A DNA stretch of 21,073 nucleotides from Williamwhitmania sp035530955. GTDB lineage: Bacteria; Bacteroidota; Bacteroidia; Bacteroidales; Williamwhitmaniaceae. Position 1 is the first letter of the stretch; every line of letters starts with the position of its first letter. The stretch spans positions 1 to 21,073 of the forward strand of contig DATKTT010000270.1 of NCBI GenBank assembly GCA_035530955.1, in the 5' to 3' direction. Position numbers and translations under genes: made by a program. Below, one piece after another: positions 1 to 6,931 of this stretch. The notes beneath the pieces were generated by a model. It saw only the letters and a program-made list of their open reading frames with translations. It was not told the DNA's origin and made no database searches.

Positions 1-1
1 A

Positions 2-634
2 AAAAATATTCCAAGAGCATACTATTTTACTGTGATTTTTGTGATTCTGCTATACATTATAATAGCCATAATAACAGTCGGTTCTTTGCCCTTTAAGGCG
101 ATTGCAAATGCTCAGGATTACGTGCTAGCAGAAGCTGCAAAGCCAATGATTGGACAAGTTGGTTTTACTATTATTACCATAGCCGCCTTGATCTCAACTT
201 TTTCGGCAATTAATGCTTCGTTGTATGGAGGCAGCAGGGTTAGCTACGAAATTGCTGAAGATGATGAGCTTCCGCACCAGCTGACTGGTAGGCTGTGGAA
301 TCACCCCGTTGGATTATTGATAACAACCATCCTAACATTGATTGTTGTGAATACCGTAAACCTAGAAAGTATTTCCACGGCTGGTAGCGTTGGCTTTATA
401 TTGATTTTTACGCTTGTGAATTATATTGGCATTAAATTGTCAAAAACGCTAAACGGTGTTAAAGCAATTCCAATAATCGGCTTTCTTTTAGGTTTGACAG
501 CATTGGTAATTTTAATAGAACAGCAGTATTCCTCGAATCGACTTGGAGTAATTTTAGCCATTTCTTTCATCCTAGTGTGCTTTGTAAGCGAATATATCTA
601 CAAAAGAACTGCACACAAGCAATATAGACCATAA
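2..634 (+). CDS. APC-superfamily amino acid permease, C-terminal part (5' end outside window)
   Basis: The reading frame is open from base 2, so the gene starts before the window; the GTG at 32 is an internal codon. About 210 residues remain. They contain at least five hydrophobic membrane segments. A conserved cytoplasmic stretch reads SAINASLYGGSRVSYEIAED and is followed by DELP, which is typical of the APC family of amino acid/polyamine permeases (family knowledge). The leading NIPRAYYFTV matches the family's usual NPKRNIPRAI-type loop after the substrate-binding helix. The protein is expected in the inner membrane as a proton-coupled or exchange amino acid transporter. The substrate cannot be read from this part. 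The family call is firm; specificity is unknown. Confidence 0.85.
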   Translation, partial: KNIPRAYYFTVIFVILLYIIIAIITVGSLPFKAIANAQDYVLAEAAKPMIGQVGFTIITIAALISTFSAINASLYGGSRVSYEIAEDDELPHQLTGRLWNHPVGLLITTILTLIVVNTVNLESISTAGSVGFILIFTLVNYIGIKLSKTLNGVKAIPIIGFLLGLTALVILIEQQYSSNRLGVILAISFILVCFVSEYIYKRTAHKQYRP

Positions 635-1056
635 CCGGGAATCGATTTTCAAAGGTTTGCTTCATCGGTACATGCTTTATGCCGTAAGTGAGAGTGCTCC
701 GAATTTCCCAATTGAGCATACCTCAGACTGTTAGTAACGCCCGACCCCAATGGACTACAGCAACGTGTTACCCCACTGATGGTTGTCGCCATGTCGTTGT
801 AGCTGGTTGTCCTTCTCCTTTTCACCCTCCCCATTTCTACGTTTCGCGCTCTATTATTGTCGGTTGAGGAGGTTTGTCCCTTAGCTTGGGTTTCCATTTT
901 CTTATTTTCGTTGCTTGTTAAGGCAGTAGCTGGTCGGTTGGCGAATTGGGTCATTGGGCAGCAGGTTGTGCATGGCCGTTGCACCATATTGGCTATATTT
1001 GAAAATCGTGTTGTTAGGATGATTAACTAATGAATGCTCGGTTACAAAGGAGTAAA
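635..1056. other. Intergenic region between permease and sensor kinase
   Basis: About 420 bases with no convincing gene. A minus-strand frame is open from 987 to 649 (112 codons, Cys/Thr/Ser/Asn-rich, no recognisable domain) and is treated as probably non-coding. An imperfect inverted repeat at 695-718 (TGCTC...GAGCA with inner AATT pairs and a 4-nt loop) lies 60 bases after the permease stop; it has no T-run, so it is at best a weak terminator. A -7 promoter motif is listed separately. Confidence 0.5.
994..1001 (+). promoter_or_regulatory. Candidate Bacteroidota -7 promoter element for the sensor kinase operon
   Basis: The sequence TATATTTG fits the TAnnTTTG consensus exactly and lies about 55 bases before the favoured kinase start. 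No clean -33 TTTG was found at the usual distance, so this is a motif match only. Confidence 0.45.
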
Positions 1057-2121
1057 ATGGGAGAGAGAGATTGCCGATTTGAATGGGGGAGCATACGACC
1101 TCACGTTTTTTTCAACTTTAAGTCGAGGTTGCTTTTTGGGGTGGTTACCACTGCGCTCATGATAACCATTATAAAGCAGCTGATGTTCCCCCATGAGCCT
1201 TTCACCTGGGGTGGTCCACTCTTCCTCTTTTCCATTATGTTTGTGATAAGTGAGGGGATTTTTGTATTTAACCAGTTGATTGCCCACAGGTACCCTTGGC
1301 ATCTGAAAACGCGGAAGCGTTTCTCCATGCTTTTTGCCTTCTCTGCAATATGGTTTGTGCTGTGGTTCGTGGTGGCCTTGTGGTTTAAGCCCATGTTTGG
1401 TGAAGATTTGGCAATGGAACCGAGCCAGTTCTACCTTAGCGTCGCCTTGTTTATAATGTTTGTGCTTATCTACGTCTTTCTGCTCATTGTGTATAACTAC
1501 CACCAGAGCTTAACCACCGTAATGTTGGAAAACGAGAAGCTGCAGCAGGAGAAACTTCGCCTCGATTACGTGGCGCTGCAGGACCAGATTAACCCCCATT
1601 TTCTCTTCAACAACCTGAGCACGCTCATTGCCATTATAAAAACAGACCCCGACGCTGCAGTTGGTATGGCGGAGAACTTTTCCGATGTGTACCGCTACGT
1701 GCTGCAGAGTAAGGAAAAGTTGTCGGTACCGCTGTCGGATGAACTGAAGTTTATAAAGGCTTACCTTTCGCTTCACCAGATTCGGTTGGGCGATGGACTT
1801 CTGATAACTTACTCGGTGGATAAAACCTTGCTGGACTACCAGCTGGCGCCACTAAGCCTTCAGTTTTTGGTGGAGAATGCCATTAAGCACAACGTGGCTG
1901 CGCTCACCTCCCAACTTCACATTGAGGTGAAGGCTCAGAACGGGCACGTAACAGTAACCAATAACCTTAACCCTAAGAAGACAACCTACTCTACCAACAC
2001 TGGTCTACAGAATTTGGAGAAGCGTTTTCAGTTTCTAACCAGCAATCCCATTTTGGTTGAAAAGGATGAGCAGAGTTTTACCGTTAAGCTACCACTAATT
2101 CAGATGGAAAATGGACGTTAA
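1057..2121 (+). CDS. LytS/YehU-type sensor histidine kinase
   Basis: A membrane histidine kinase of the His_kinase (PF06580) family. Four hydrophobic segments occupy roughly residues 25-145. A short coiled linker (ENEKLQQEKLRLD) follows, then the phosphoacceptor motif QINPHFLFNNL with His at residue 181. The N-box LVENAIKHN (Asn 274) and the G-box GLQNLEKRF follow, so the catalytic ATPase core is complete. The start at 1057 is chosen because AAAGGAG (1046-1052) sits 4 bases upstream; an in-frame ATG at 1030 would add nine residues. The stop overlaps the following response-regulator gene by 11 bases, so the two are almost certainly co-translated partners. No extracellular sensor domain is visible, so the signal is probably detected within the membrane segments. 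The target genes are not evident from the neighbourhood. Confidence 0.92.
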   Translation: MGERDCRFEWGSIRPHVFFNFKSRLLFGVVTTALMITIIKQLMFPHEPFTWGGPLFLFSIMFVISEGIFVFNQLIAHRYPWHLKTRKRFSMLFAFSAIWFVLWFVVALWFKPMFGEDLAMEPSQFYLSVALFIMFVLIYVFLLIVYNYHQSLTTVMLENEKLQQEKLRLDYVALQDQINPHFLFNNLSTLIAIIKTDPDAAVGMAENFSDVYRYVLQSKEKLSVPLSDELKFIKAYLSLHQIRLGDGLLITYSVDKTLLDYQLAPLSLQFLVENAIKHNVAALTSQLHIEVKAQNGHVTVTNNLNPKKTTYSTNTGLQNLEKRFQFLTSNPILVEKDEQSFTVKLPLIQMENGR

Positions 2122-2887
2122 AGTGGTTATTGTTGAGGACGAGGTTCACACCGGAGCTATGCTTAGGAACATGATTGCTGAGCTCCGTCCAGCCTGGGAT
2201 GTGCTAGCCATGCTTCAGAGCGTGAAGGATACGGTGGCATGGCTCTCCTCCAACCCGCACCCTGAAATCATCTTTATGGACATTGAGCTGGCCGATGGTA
2301 GCTGCTTCGAGATTTTTAATGAGATAGAGGTGGAGAGCGGCATTGTGTTCACCACCGCCTACCACGAGCATGCGCTTAGGGCATTTCAACTTAATAGCAT
2401 CCACTATTTGCTAAAGCCCATTAAGAAGGATGAGCTGGAGCAGGCCATTGTTAAGTTTGAGAAGATATTGGAACTTATTCAGCCGGAAGAACACGTAGCC
2501 ATTGATTACCACACTTTGGCGCAGGAGATAACCAACTCGCAGCTGAGCTACCGCCGACGTATTCTGGTGTCGAAAAGGGGAGCCTTCTTTTCGTTGCCAA
2601 TGGACGATGTGGCTTACATTTATGTGGATACCAAGGTGACCTTTGTGGTGGCCTTCGATGGCAAGCAGTATCCCATTTCGCAGTCGCTCGATAAGCTGGA
2701 GCCGGAGCTCGATCCGGCGCTCTTCTTCCGCGCCAACCGCCAAGCCATTGTTAACCTTAACGCCATTGAGAAATTTGAAGCCTACTTCAATGGAAAGCTG
2801 GTGCTTCACCTCAAAAACCAGCTGGGTGAGAAGATTATCGTTAGCCGCGACAAGGCCATGGCGCTAAAGAGTTGGATGAACGGGTAG
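2111..2887 (+). CDS. LytTR-family response regulator
   Basis: A cytoplasmic transcription factor of 258 residues, partner of the upstream LytS-like kinase. The N-terminal receiver domain (residues 3-120) has acidic residues VEDE at 8-11, phosphoacceptor Asp 57 in IIFMDIEL, the FTTAY threonine pair near 81 and the conserved Lys 102 in LLKPIKK. The C-terminal LytTR DNA-binding domain (about 148-258) includes the typical ILVSKRGAFFSLPMDDVAYI entry and the FFRANRQAIVNL motif. The start codon lies within the last codons of the kinase gene. No LytTR target repeats were recognised in the window, so the regulon is unknown. The family call is very secure. Confidence 0.93.
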   Translation: MDVKVVIVEDEVHTGAMLRNMIAELRPAWDVLAMLQSVKDTVAWLSSNPHPEIIFMDIELADGSCFEIFNEIEVESGIVFTTAYHEHALRAFQLNSIHYLLKPIKKDELEQAIVKFEKILELIQPEEHVAIDYHTLAQEITNSQLSYRRRILVSKRGAFFSLPMDDVAYIYVDTKVTFVVAFDGKQYPISQSLDKLEPELDPALFFRANRQAIVNLNAIEKFEAYFNGKLVLHLKNQLGEKIIVSRDKAMALKSWMNG

Positions 2888-3068
2888 CATCAGAATGGCT
2901 GATTGGTTGCTGAAATGGCACTAGAATATTCCGAGTATTTACAGTGGGCACCGGAATTATCAACCCTTGTTGAAGTCTAAAATCCTTTAACTTTCCAGAA
3001 AATTGTTGCTACATCTGCCCGGTTCTATCTCGATTATTCCTACTTTCGTTTGAAACAAATGGTTCACG

Positions 3069-3518
3069 ATGGAAAGAATTAGGATTAGCAACAACAAAAA
3101 CTTTGTCAAACTCATCTTTGGATTTGTATTTCTCAGCTTTGTCTTTGGGTTTGGCACGTCCATATACATTCTGGTTAGGGGTTCTGAACCCAACGTGGAG
3201 GGTGATGATTGGTATTTCCTCACCGCAATTTTTCAGGGTGCTATGGCCATCCTCTTCGGATTGCTATTCTTCAAGAGAGAGCGTTACTTTTTTGAGTGGG
3301 ATGCCACTACTGTAAGGTATTTCATGCCTAACGATAACCAGCTGGAGACGATTGCCATTGTCGATATTCGTGCCGTGACGGTTCGCAAGTATGAAATTGA
3401 GCTTACGCTCGACAATTCCGTTAAGGTGATTAGTGTAAAGGATCTTAAGCCGGAGCAAATGCAGCGAGTAAGGCAGCAGCTTGAGGCAATTGGGCAGCAG
3501 TGCAAAAAAGTTGAATAG
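3069..3518 (+). CDS. Two-TM membrane protein with PH-like C-terminal domain, function unknown
   Basis: A 149-residue protein with hydrophobic segments at about 11-36 and 47-68, separated by a short loop (RGSEPNVEGDD). A soluble C-terminal half (70-149) of alternating short strands ends in a helix (KPEQMQRVRQQLEAIGQQ). This layout resembles small bacterial proteins with a membrane anchor and a PH-like beta barrel; that is a fold-level impression and not a sequence match. The gene stands alone, about 180 bases after the response regulator. A REP unit begins about 10 bases after its stop codon. TACTTTCG at 3041-3048 is a one-mismatch -7 motif ahead of it. No function is proposed. Confidence 0.7.
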   Translation: MERIRISNNKNFVKLIFGFVFLSFVFGFGTSIYILVRGSEPNVEGDDWYFLTAIFQGAMAILFGLLFFKRERYFFEWDATTVRYFMPNDNQLETIAIVDIRAVTVRKYEIELTLDNSVKVISVKDLKPEQMQRVRQQLEAIGQQCKKVE

Positions 3519-3528
3519 ACGATTAGCC

Positions 3529-3592
3529 ATAGCCCACAGTTTTAACCGTGGGTTAGGTGATTACATAAAAGCAAGCAACCGTTTCAACGGTT
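3529..3592 (+). repeat. REP unit 1 (two-hairpin palindromic repeat, orientation B)
   Basis: The outer hairpin is CCCACAGTTTTAACCGTGGG (3533-3552, one mismatch). A 24-base spacer follows, then the second palindrome AACCGTTTCAACGGTT (3577-3592). The architecture and spacer length match the unit at 8884. It lies directly after the stop codon of the two-TM protein gene and could act as a transcript-end structure. Confidence 0.85.
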
Positions 3593-3685
3593 TGCAAGCA
3601 AAGAAAACAGCGTGTAATTATCTCAAGATTTTAATAGCGATTCTGGCTATTCTGAAAATGGCGCACTACTCACATCAAAGTTTGC

Positions 3686-3693
3686 TATATTTG
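3686..3693 (+). promoter_or_regulatory. Candidate -7 promoter element for the mntA-hepT operon
   Basis: TATATTTG matches the TAnnTTTG consensus exactly. Transcription would begin around 3699, leaving a leader of only about ten bases before the ATG at 3710. That suggests a nearly leaderless mRNA. No clear -33 element was found. Confidence 0.5.
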
Positions 3694-3709
3694 TGATAAA
3701 GTTGTGAAT

Positions 3710-4006
3710 ATGACTACAAAAGAGACCATATTATCTTCCATAAAAAAATACAAACCCGAGCTTTCGAGATTGGGGGTTCAAAGCATTGGTCTTTTTGGAT
3801 CATACTTAAGAGGTGAGCAATCGAGTAAAAGTGATATTGATATTCTAATTGAGTTTAAACCGGGAATGGAGAATTTTGATAACTATATGGCGGCATACGA
3901 TATTTTGGAGGAGATCTTCAAAAATGAGAAGGTTGAAATAGTTACAAAAAATGGATTGAGTCCATATATAGGACCTAAAATTTTAAATGAGGTAGAGTAT
4001 GTCTAA
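3710..4006 (+). CDS. mntA: MntA-like nucleotidyltransferase antitoxin
   Basis: A 98-residue minimal nucleotidyltransferase (MNT). The Pol-beta-type active site is visible: GSYLRG at residues 30-35, then SDIDILIEF with Asp 42 and Asp 44. A third acidic residue lies in KVEIV near Glu 76. In characterised MntA/HepT systems this protein AMPylates a tyrosine of the HEPN toxin and so neutralises it (family knowledge). The ATG at 3710 is preferred over an in-frame GTG at 3704, which would add two residues. The stop codon overlaps the hepT start by 8 bases (ATGTCTAA arrangement), which fits translational coupling of antitoxin and toxin. All key residues look intact, so the module is probably functional. 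Confidence 0.9.
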   Translation: MTTKETILSSIKKYKPELSRLGVQSIGLFGSYLRGEQSSKSDIDILIEFKPGMENFDNYMAAYDILEEIFKNEKVEIVTKNGLSPYIGPKILNEVEYV

Positions 4007-4340
4007 AGAGCCTATTGAATACCTGAAGCACATTAGAGACGAGAGTTCCTTCATATTGTCTGTCATCACAAACGACGTAACCAAGGACATTTTTTTGCAA
4101 GATGAAACGTTGAAGAGAGCCGTTGTTAGAAGTCTTGAAATAATTGGTGAGGCAACAAAGAAAATACCAGCCGATTTTAAAGTTAAGTGGAATACGATCA
4201 TGTGGAAGAATATGGCAGGAATGAGGGATAGGTTGATTCATGACTACATGGGCGTTAACTACTCCATTGTTTGGGATGTTGTTAAGAATAAAATACCTGA
4301 TTTACACCAGCAGATTGTTGAGGTAATAGGGGCGAAATAA
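3999..4340 (+). CDS. hepT: HepT-like HEPN-domain RNase toxin
   Basis: A 113-residue all-helical HEPN (DUF86 family) protein. The catalytic motif RX4HXY is intact: Arg 76, His 81, Tyr 83 in RDRLIHDY. In known members Arg and His form the RNase site and the Tyr is the residue AMPylated by MntA (family knowledge). The upstream part contains LKRAVVRSLEIIGEATKKIP, a stretch typical of HepT helix 2. The gene overlaps mntA by 8 bases. The pair is a toxin-antitoxin module that could serve in plasmid or island maintenance or in phage defence; it sits next to a REP unit, which fits an accessory origin. Confidence 0.9.
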   Translation: MSKEPIEYLKHIRDESSFILSVITNDVTKDIFLQDETLKRAVVRSLEIIGEATKKIPADFKVKWNTIMWKNMAGMRDRLIHDYMGVNYSIVWDVVKNKIPDLHQQIVEVIGAK

Positions 4341-4369
4341 ACTGCTATTACTATAATTGCCCAACCCCC

Positions 4370-5170
4370 ATGAGCCTCCCCATTTTCTTTGTAATTATTC
4401 TTACCTTCCTTATCAACCTTATCACCACGCTTTCCTACTCCGTTCGAATTGTAGGTATTCGAACTGGAAGAATTGCCATCTCCTTTGCACTGTTCAACAT
4501 TCTGGTGTTGATTTCGCGAACGGCCAACGGATTTCAGGCGCCACTGCTTGCCAGCACCATCGAAAAGAACATAAAGATGGGCATTGGGAGCAACCTGTTC
4601 GATTTTCGACTAATCATTTTCTCCTGCACGGTGGCCACCATAGTTGGCGCGCTGCTCATTCCATCCTTTCAGCGCATTCTGTCGGTTGCCGTTAACCGGT
4701 TCAGCGTGTATAAGTCGGTACCCAAGGTGCTCTACTACGGTTTTACCAAGGGTGGAATTGCCTACCTCAAGGAAAATATTGTTTCCCCCGATGTGAAGAA
4801 TATAACCCAGCTCGACTTCAAGGAGAACTTCCCCTGGAGGGTTTTTGTGATGAACATTGTGGCGGTGGCCATTATTACCGTAGGGGTAATTTCGTCGCTC
4901 TATGCAGGTTATCTTAATCCAGACCTAAGAACAACTTCAAGCACGCTCTCTTCCGTTATAAATGGCCTAGCCACCATACTGATGTTTGTCTTTATCGACC
5001 CGTTTCTGTCGATGATGACCGATGAGGTTGTGCTGGGCAAGTGCAAGGAGTCGGTGTTTCGGAAGTACATTGTATACATGGTTGTTGCGCGAGTTCTTGG
5101 GACCCTGGTTGCCCAGCTGCTATTTCTTCCTGCTGCCAAACTTATTGCCATGTTTTCGGGTGTGCTTTAA
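4370..5170 (+). CDS. amj: Amj-family lipid II flippase (alternate to MurJ)
   Basis: A 266-residue polytopic membrane protein with about six hydrophobic segments. The N-terminal stretch SYSVRIVGIRTGRIAISFAL, continuing into FNILVLISRTAN and QAPLL, is the hallmark of the Amj (YdaH) family. In Bacillus subtilis this family provides lipid II flippase activity that can substitute for MurJ (family knowledge). The protein is expected in the cytoplasmic membrane and to act in peptidoglycan synthesis. The start lies 29 bases after the hepT stop with no obvious terminator, so read-through from the toxin-antitoxin operon is possible, though I see no functional link. The length is normal for the family. 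Confidence 0.82.
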   Translation: MSLPIFFVIILTFLINLITTLSYSVRIVGIRTGRIAISFALFNILVLISRTANGFQAPLLASTIEKNIKMGIGSNLFDFRLIIFSCTVATIVGALLIPSFQRILSVAVNRFSVYKSVPKVLYYGFTKGGIAYLKENIVSPDVKNITQLDFKENFPWRVFVMNIVAVAIITVGVISSLYAGYLNPDLRTTSSTLSSVINGLATILMFVFIDPFLSMMTDEVVLGKCKESVFRKYIVYMVVARVLGTLVAQLLFLPAAKLIAMFSGVL

Positions 5171-5252
5171 GAGAGGGGTTTAGGTTGTTAGGCGATTAGG
5201 AGTTTGGAATTTGACACTCATTTATAATTTCATTCTAATCGAAGAAATGGTA

Positions 5253-5316
5253 AATGGATAAATCCATTAAGATTTTGCAGCCGCATTAAATACCCACGGT
5301 TAAAACCGTGGGCTAT
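5253..5316 (-). repeat. REP unit 2 (two-hairpin palindromic repeat, orientation A)
   Basis: The palindrome AATGGATAAATCCATT (5253-5268) is followed by a 24-base spacer and the perfect 20-base palindrome CCCACGGTTAAAACCGTGGG (5293-5312), then CTAT. It has the same architecture as unit 1 read on the opposite strand. The conserved 3' flank continues as a CGTTGAAA-like end near 5330. Confidence 0.9.
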
Positions 5317-5509
5317 AACGTCGCGTTGAAAAACCAAAACAGTTTTCCCTAAAAAATATTCCTAACTTGGTTTGCGAATAACATATACCTGAAGTTAACA
5401 TACTTTTGGTGGAGCAATAGTTGGGCTGCACGTAGGTATGCGTGGTTGCACTGATTGTTTAAAAGATGATTTATCTGTCTGAAACTATAATCAAATCTAG
5501 CAATTGTGG

Positions 5510-5542
5510 TAATGTCAGGTTAATGTCGCTCTAATGTCGGTA
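5510..5542 (+). promoter_or_regulatory. Three tandem 11-bp direct repeats (TAATGTC core), candidate operator
   Basis: TAATGTCAGGT, TAATGTCGCTC and TAATGTCGGTA are contiguous, each beginning with an identical seven-base core. The exact 11-base period puts each core on the same face of the helix, as expected for a cooperative protein-binding site. They lie about 68 bases before the start of the HTH-domain gene and upstream of its likely promoter, so autoregulation by that protein is a natural guess. Confidence 0.55.
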
Positions 5543-5610
5543 TAAAGACATCGATTATTCTTGGATTGTTTTTTGGTTAATTATAATCTTGCTCAAAATT
5601 TCAATGAATT

Positions 5611-6399
5611 ATGAAGCAACCAGATTTAGGCAAAAAAATAGCTGAACTTAGAAAAGCTAAAGGTTTAACTCAAGATGAGCTAGTCAAGAAATGTAATTTA
5701 AACGTGAGAACCCTTCAACGGATTGAATCTGGAGAGGTTTCCCCAAGGAGTTACACAGTAAGGATAATTTTTGCCGCTCTGGATTATAATGTTTATGATT
5801 CATCGAATCGGATAGCTAATAAGTTCATTAACGTGGGACTTATTATTACCAATCGGCTCGAGCAACTTTATAAATATGTCGTTGATTTATTTAACTTAAA
5901 AACAAACACAATGAAGAAACTGTTGATTTTATCGGTTCCCTTTATAACCATTTGTATAGCTCTAGTATTTTCAATTAGTTCTAATGCTAGAGCCCAGGAA
6001 AAAATGGCTATTCGTGAGAAATTTGAAAGATGTAGCTCTACCTCTAAGTTTGTTCAATGGTTCAATGAAGGACAAATTGATTCTGTGAGCTTGAGGTATT
6101 CTGATAATGCGTGCATGATGCCGGATAAGTACCCGACTTTAAATGACAGAAAAGGTATAAATGAGTATTTTCAGCAGCTGTATAATCGTGGATTTCGATT
6201 TACGCAGGATAAATCACTGTCAACTGTTGTGTCGGATTCCATTGCTATTGATAGAGGTATTTGGAGTATTAGTCTTAAATCAACCATTGTTGCAACTGGG
6301 ACATATTTAACGCAGTGGCGTTATACCGATGGAGGGTGGTGGATTGAAAATGAGATGTCCAAAGCTGATATTGTAAGCAAACAAGAGGAAATAAATTAG
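5611..6399 (+). CDS. XRE-type HTH protein with a transmembrane segment and periplasmic NTF2/DUF4440-like domain
   Basis: A 262-residue protein. Residues 6-60 form an XRE/HTH_3 DNA-binding domain (LGKKIAELRKAKGLTQDELV, then NVRTLQRIESGEVSPR). A linker follows (61-100, including LYKYVVDLFNLKTNT). Residues 101-128 look exactly like a signal peptide (MKKLLILS..., hydrophobic core, ending SNARAQE). The remaining ~130 residues are a predicted extracytoplasmic domain with YSDNACMMPD and QWRYTDGGWWIENE, resembling the SnoaL/DUF4440 (NTF2-like) fold. Two readings are possible: a one-component membrane-tethered regulator whose periplasmic domain senses a ligand, or an additional secreted product initiated at the internal ATG at 5911. 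The HTH call is firm; the NTF2-like call is moderate. Confidence 0.8.
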   Translation: MKQPDLGKKIAELRKAKGLTQDELVKKCNLNVRTLQRIESGEVSPRSYTVRIIFAALDYNVYDSSNRIANKFINVGLIITNRLEQLYKYVVDLFNLKTNTMKKLLILSVPFITICIALVFSISSNARAQEKMAIREKFERCSSTSKFVQWFNEGQIDSVSLRYSDNACMMPDKYPTLNDRKGINEYFQQLYNRGFRFTQDKSLSTVVSDSIAIDRGIWSISLKSTIVATGTYLTQWRYTDGGWWIENEMSKADIVSKQEEIN

Positions 6400-6440
6400 C
6401 GGTTGTTGTTCACCTTGCTGAAAAACAGTGCAACATCACC

Positions 6441-6471
6441 GTTGAAGTTCTTACAGCAGAACTTCGGCAAC
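6441..6471 (+). other. Inverted repeat downstream of the HTH gene
   Basis: GAAGTTCT (6444-6451) and AGAACTTC (6458-6465) form an 8-bp perfect stem with a 6-base loop; GTTG/CAAC can extend it after an internal bulge. It is 42 bases after the stop codon. No T-run follows, so it is an RNA-end structure or binding site and not a standard terminator. Confidence 0.45.
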
Positions 6472-6498
6472 ACGAGGTATCTAGTTGAAGAGGTGAAA

Positions 6499-6564
6499 AA
6501 TGGATGAATCCATTCCGCTTATTACTATTGTGCATCATAGCCCACGGTTAGAATCGTGGGCTAT
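6499..6564 (-). repeat. REP unit 3 (orientation A, slightly diverged)
   Basis: The palindrome AATGGATGAATCCATT (6499-6514) is followed by a 26-base spacer and CCCACGGTTAGAATCGTGGG (6541-6560), then CTAT. The outer stem keeps its pairing apart from one G-T position. It is 58 bases upstream of the minisatellite. Confidence 0.85.
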
Positions 6565-6622
6565 GCTATTTCATTGGCAAATCAAAACCGGTTTAGCAAA
6601 AGGTAACAAGGACAATTATCAG

Positions 6623-6931
6623 GCATTCCCGGAGAGCATTGCGGCTTTCCCGGAGAGCTTTGCACGTTCCCCGAAGAGTTTTGCAGCGTTCCCGGAGAGT
6701 ATTGCAGCTTTCCCGGAGAGCTTTGCACGTTTCCCTGAGAGCTTTGCACGTTTCCCGAAGAGCATTGCGGCTTTCCCGGAGAGCTTTGCACGTTCCCCGA
6801 AGAGTTTTGCAGCGTTCCCGGAGAGTTTTGCAGCGTTCCCGGAGAGTATTGCAGCTTTCCCGGAGAGCTTTGCACGTTCCCCGAAGAGTATTGCAGCGTT
6901 CCCGGAAAGGTTTGCAGCATTCCCGAAGAGA
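6623..6931. repeat. 21-bp tandem repeat (minisatellite), 14 full units plus one partial
   Basis: Units start at 6623, 6644, 6665 and every 21 bases up to 6917. The commonest unit is GCTTTCCCGGAGAGCTTTGC plus A; it occurs identically at 6644, 6707, 6770 and 6854. Second-type units begin CGTTCCCCGAAGAG and third-type units begin GCGTTCCCGGAGAG, and these follow in fixed order, so the array has a 63-base higher-order period with one extra unit at 6833. This pattern implies expansion by block duplication. In the frame starting GCN the units encode A-F-P-E-S-F/I-A heptads, with about half of the unit-to-unit differences silent; a second frame is also open. Function is unknown. Confidence 0.92.

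Larger units (their letters stand above)
5171..5610. other. Intergenic region with REP unit 2 and an iterated upstream element
   Basis: 440 bases without a gene. It holds REP unit 2 (5253-5316). After that comes an A-rich stretch (5347-5376) with partial similarity to sequence after REP unit 4. Three 11-base direct repeats (5510-5542) lie 70-100 bases before the HTH gene. TAATCTTG at 5584-5591 is an imperfect -7 motif for that gene. Confidence 0.6.

Noticed and set aside
695..718. Inverted repeat after the permease gene as an intrinsic terminator
   Set aside because: The stem is bulged and no T-run follows.
6582..6920. Minus-strand frame across the array with SPGKLQY-like heptads
   Set aside because: Same reason: no upstream signals and no non-repetitive coding part.
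6623..6931. CRISPR array
   Set aside because: Units are contiguous with no unique spacers and there are no cas genes.
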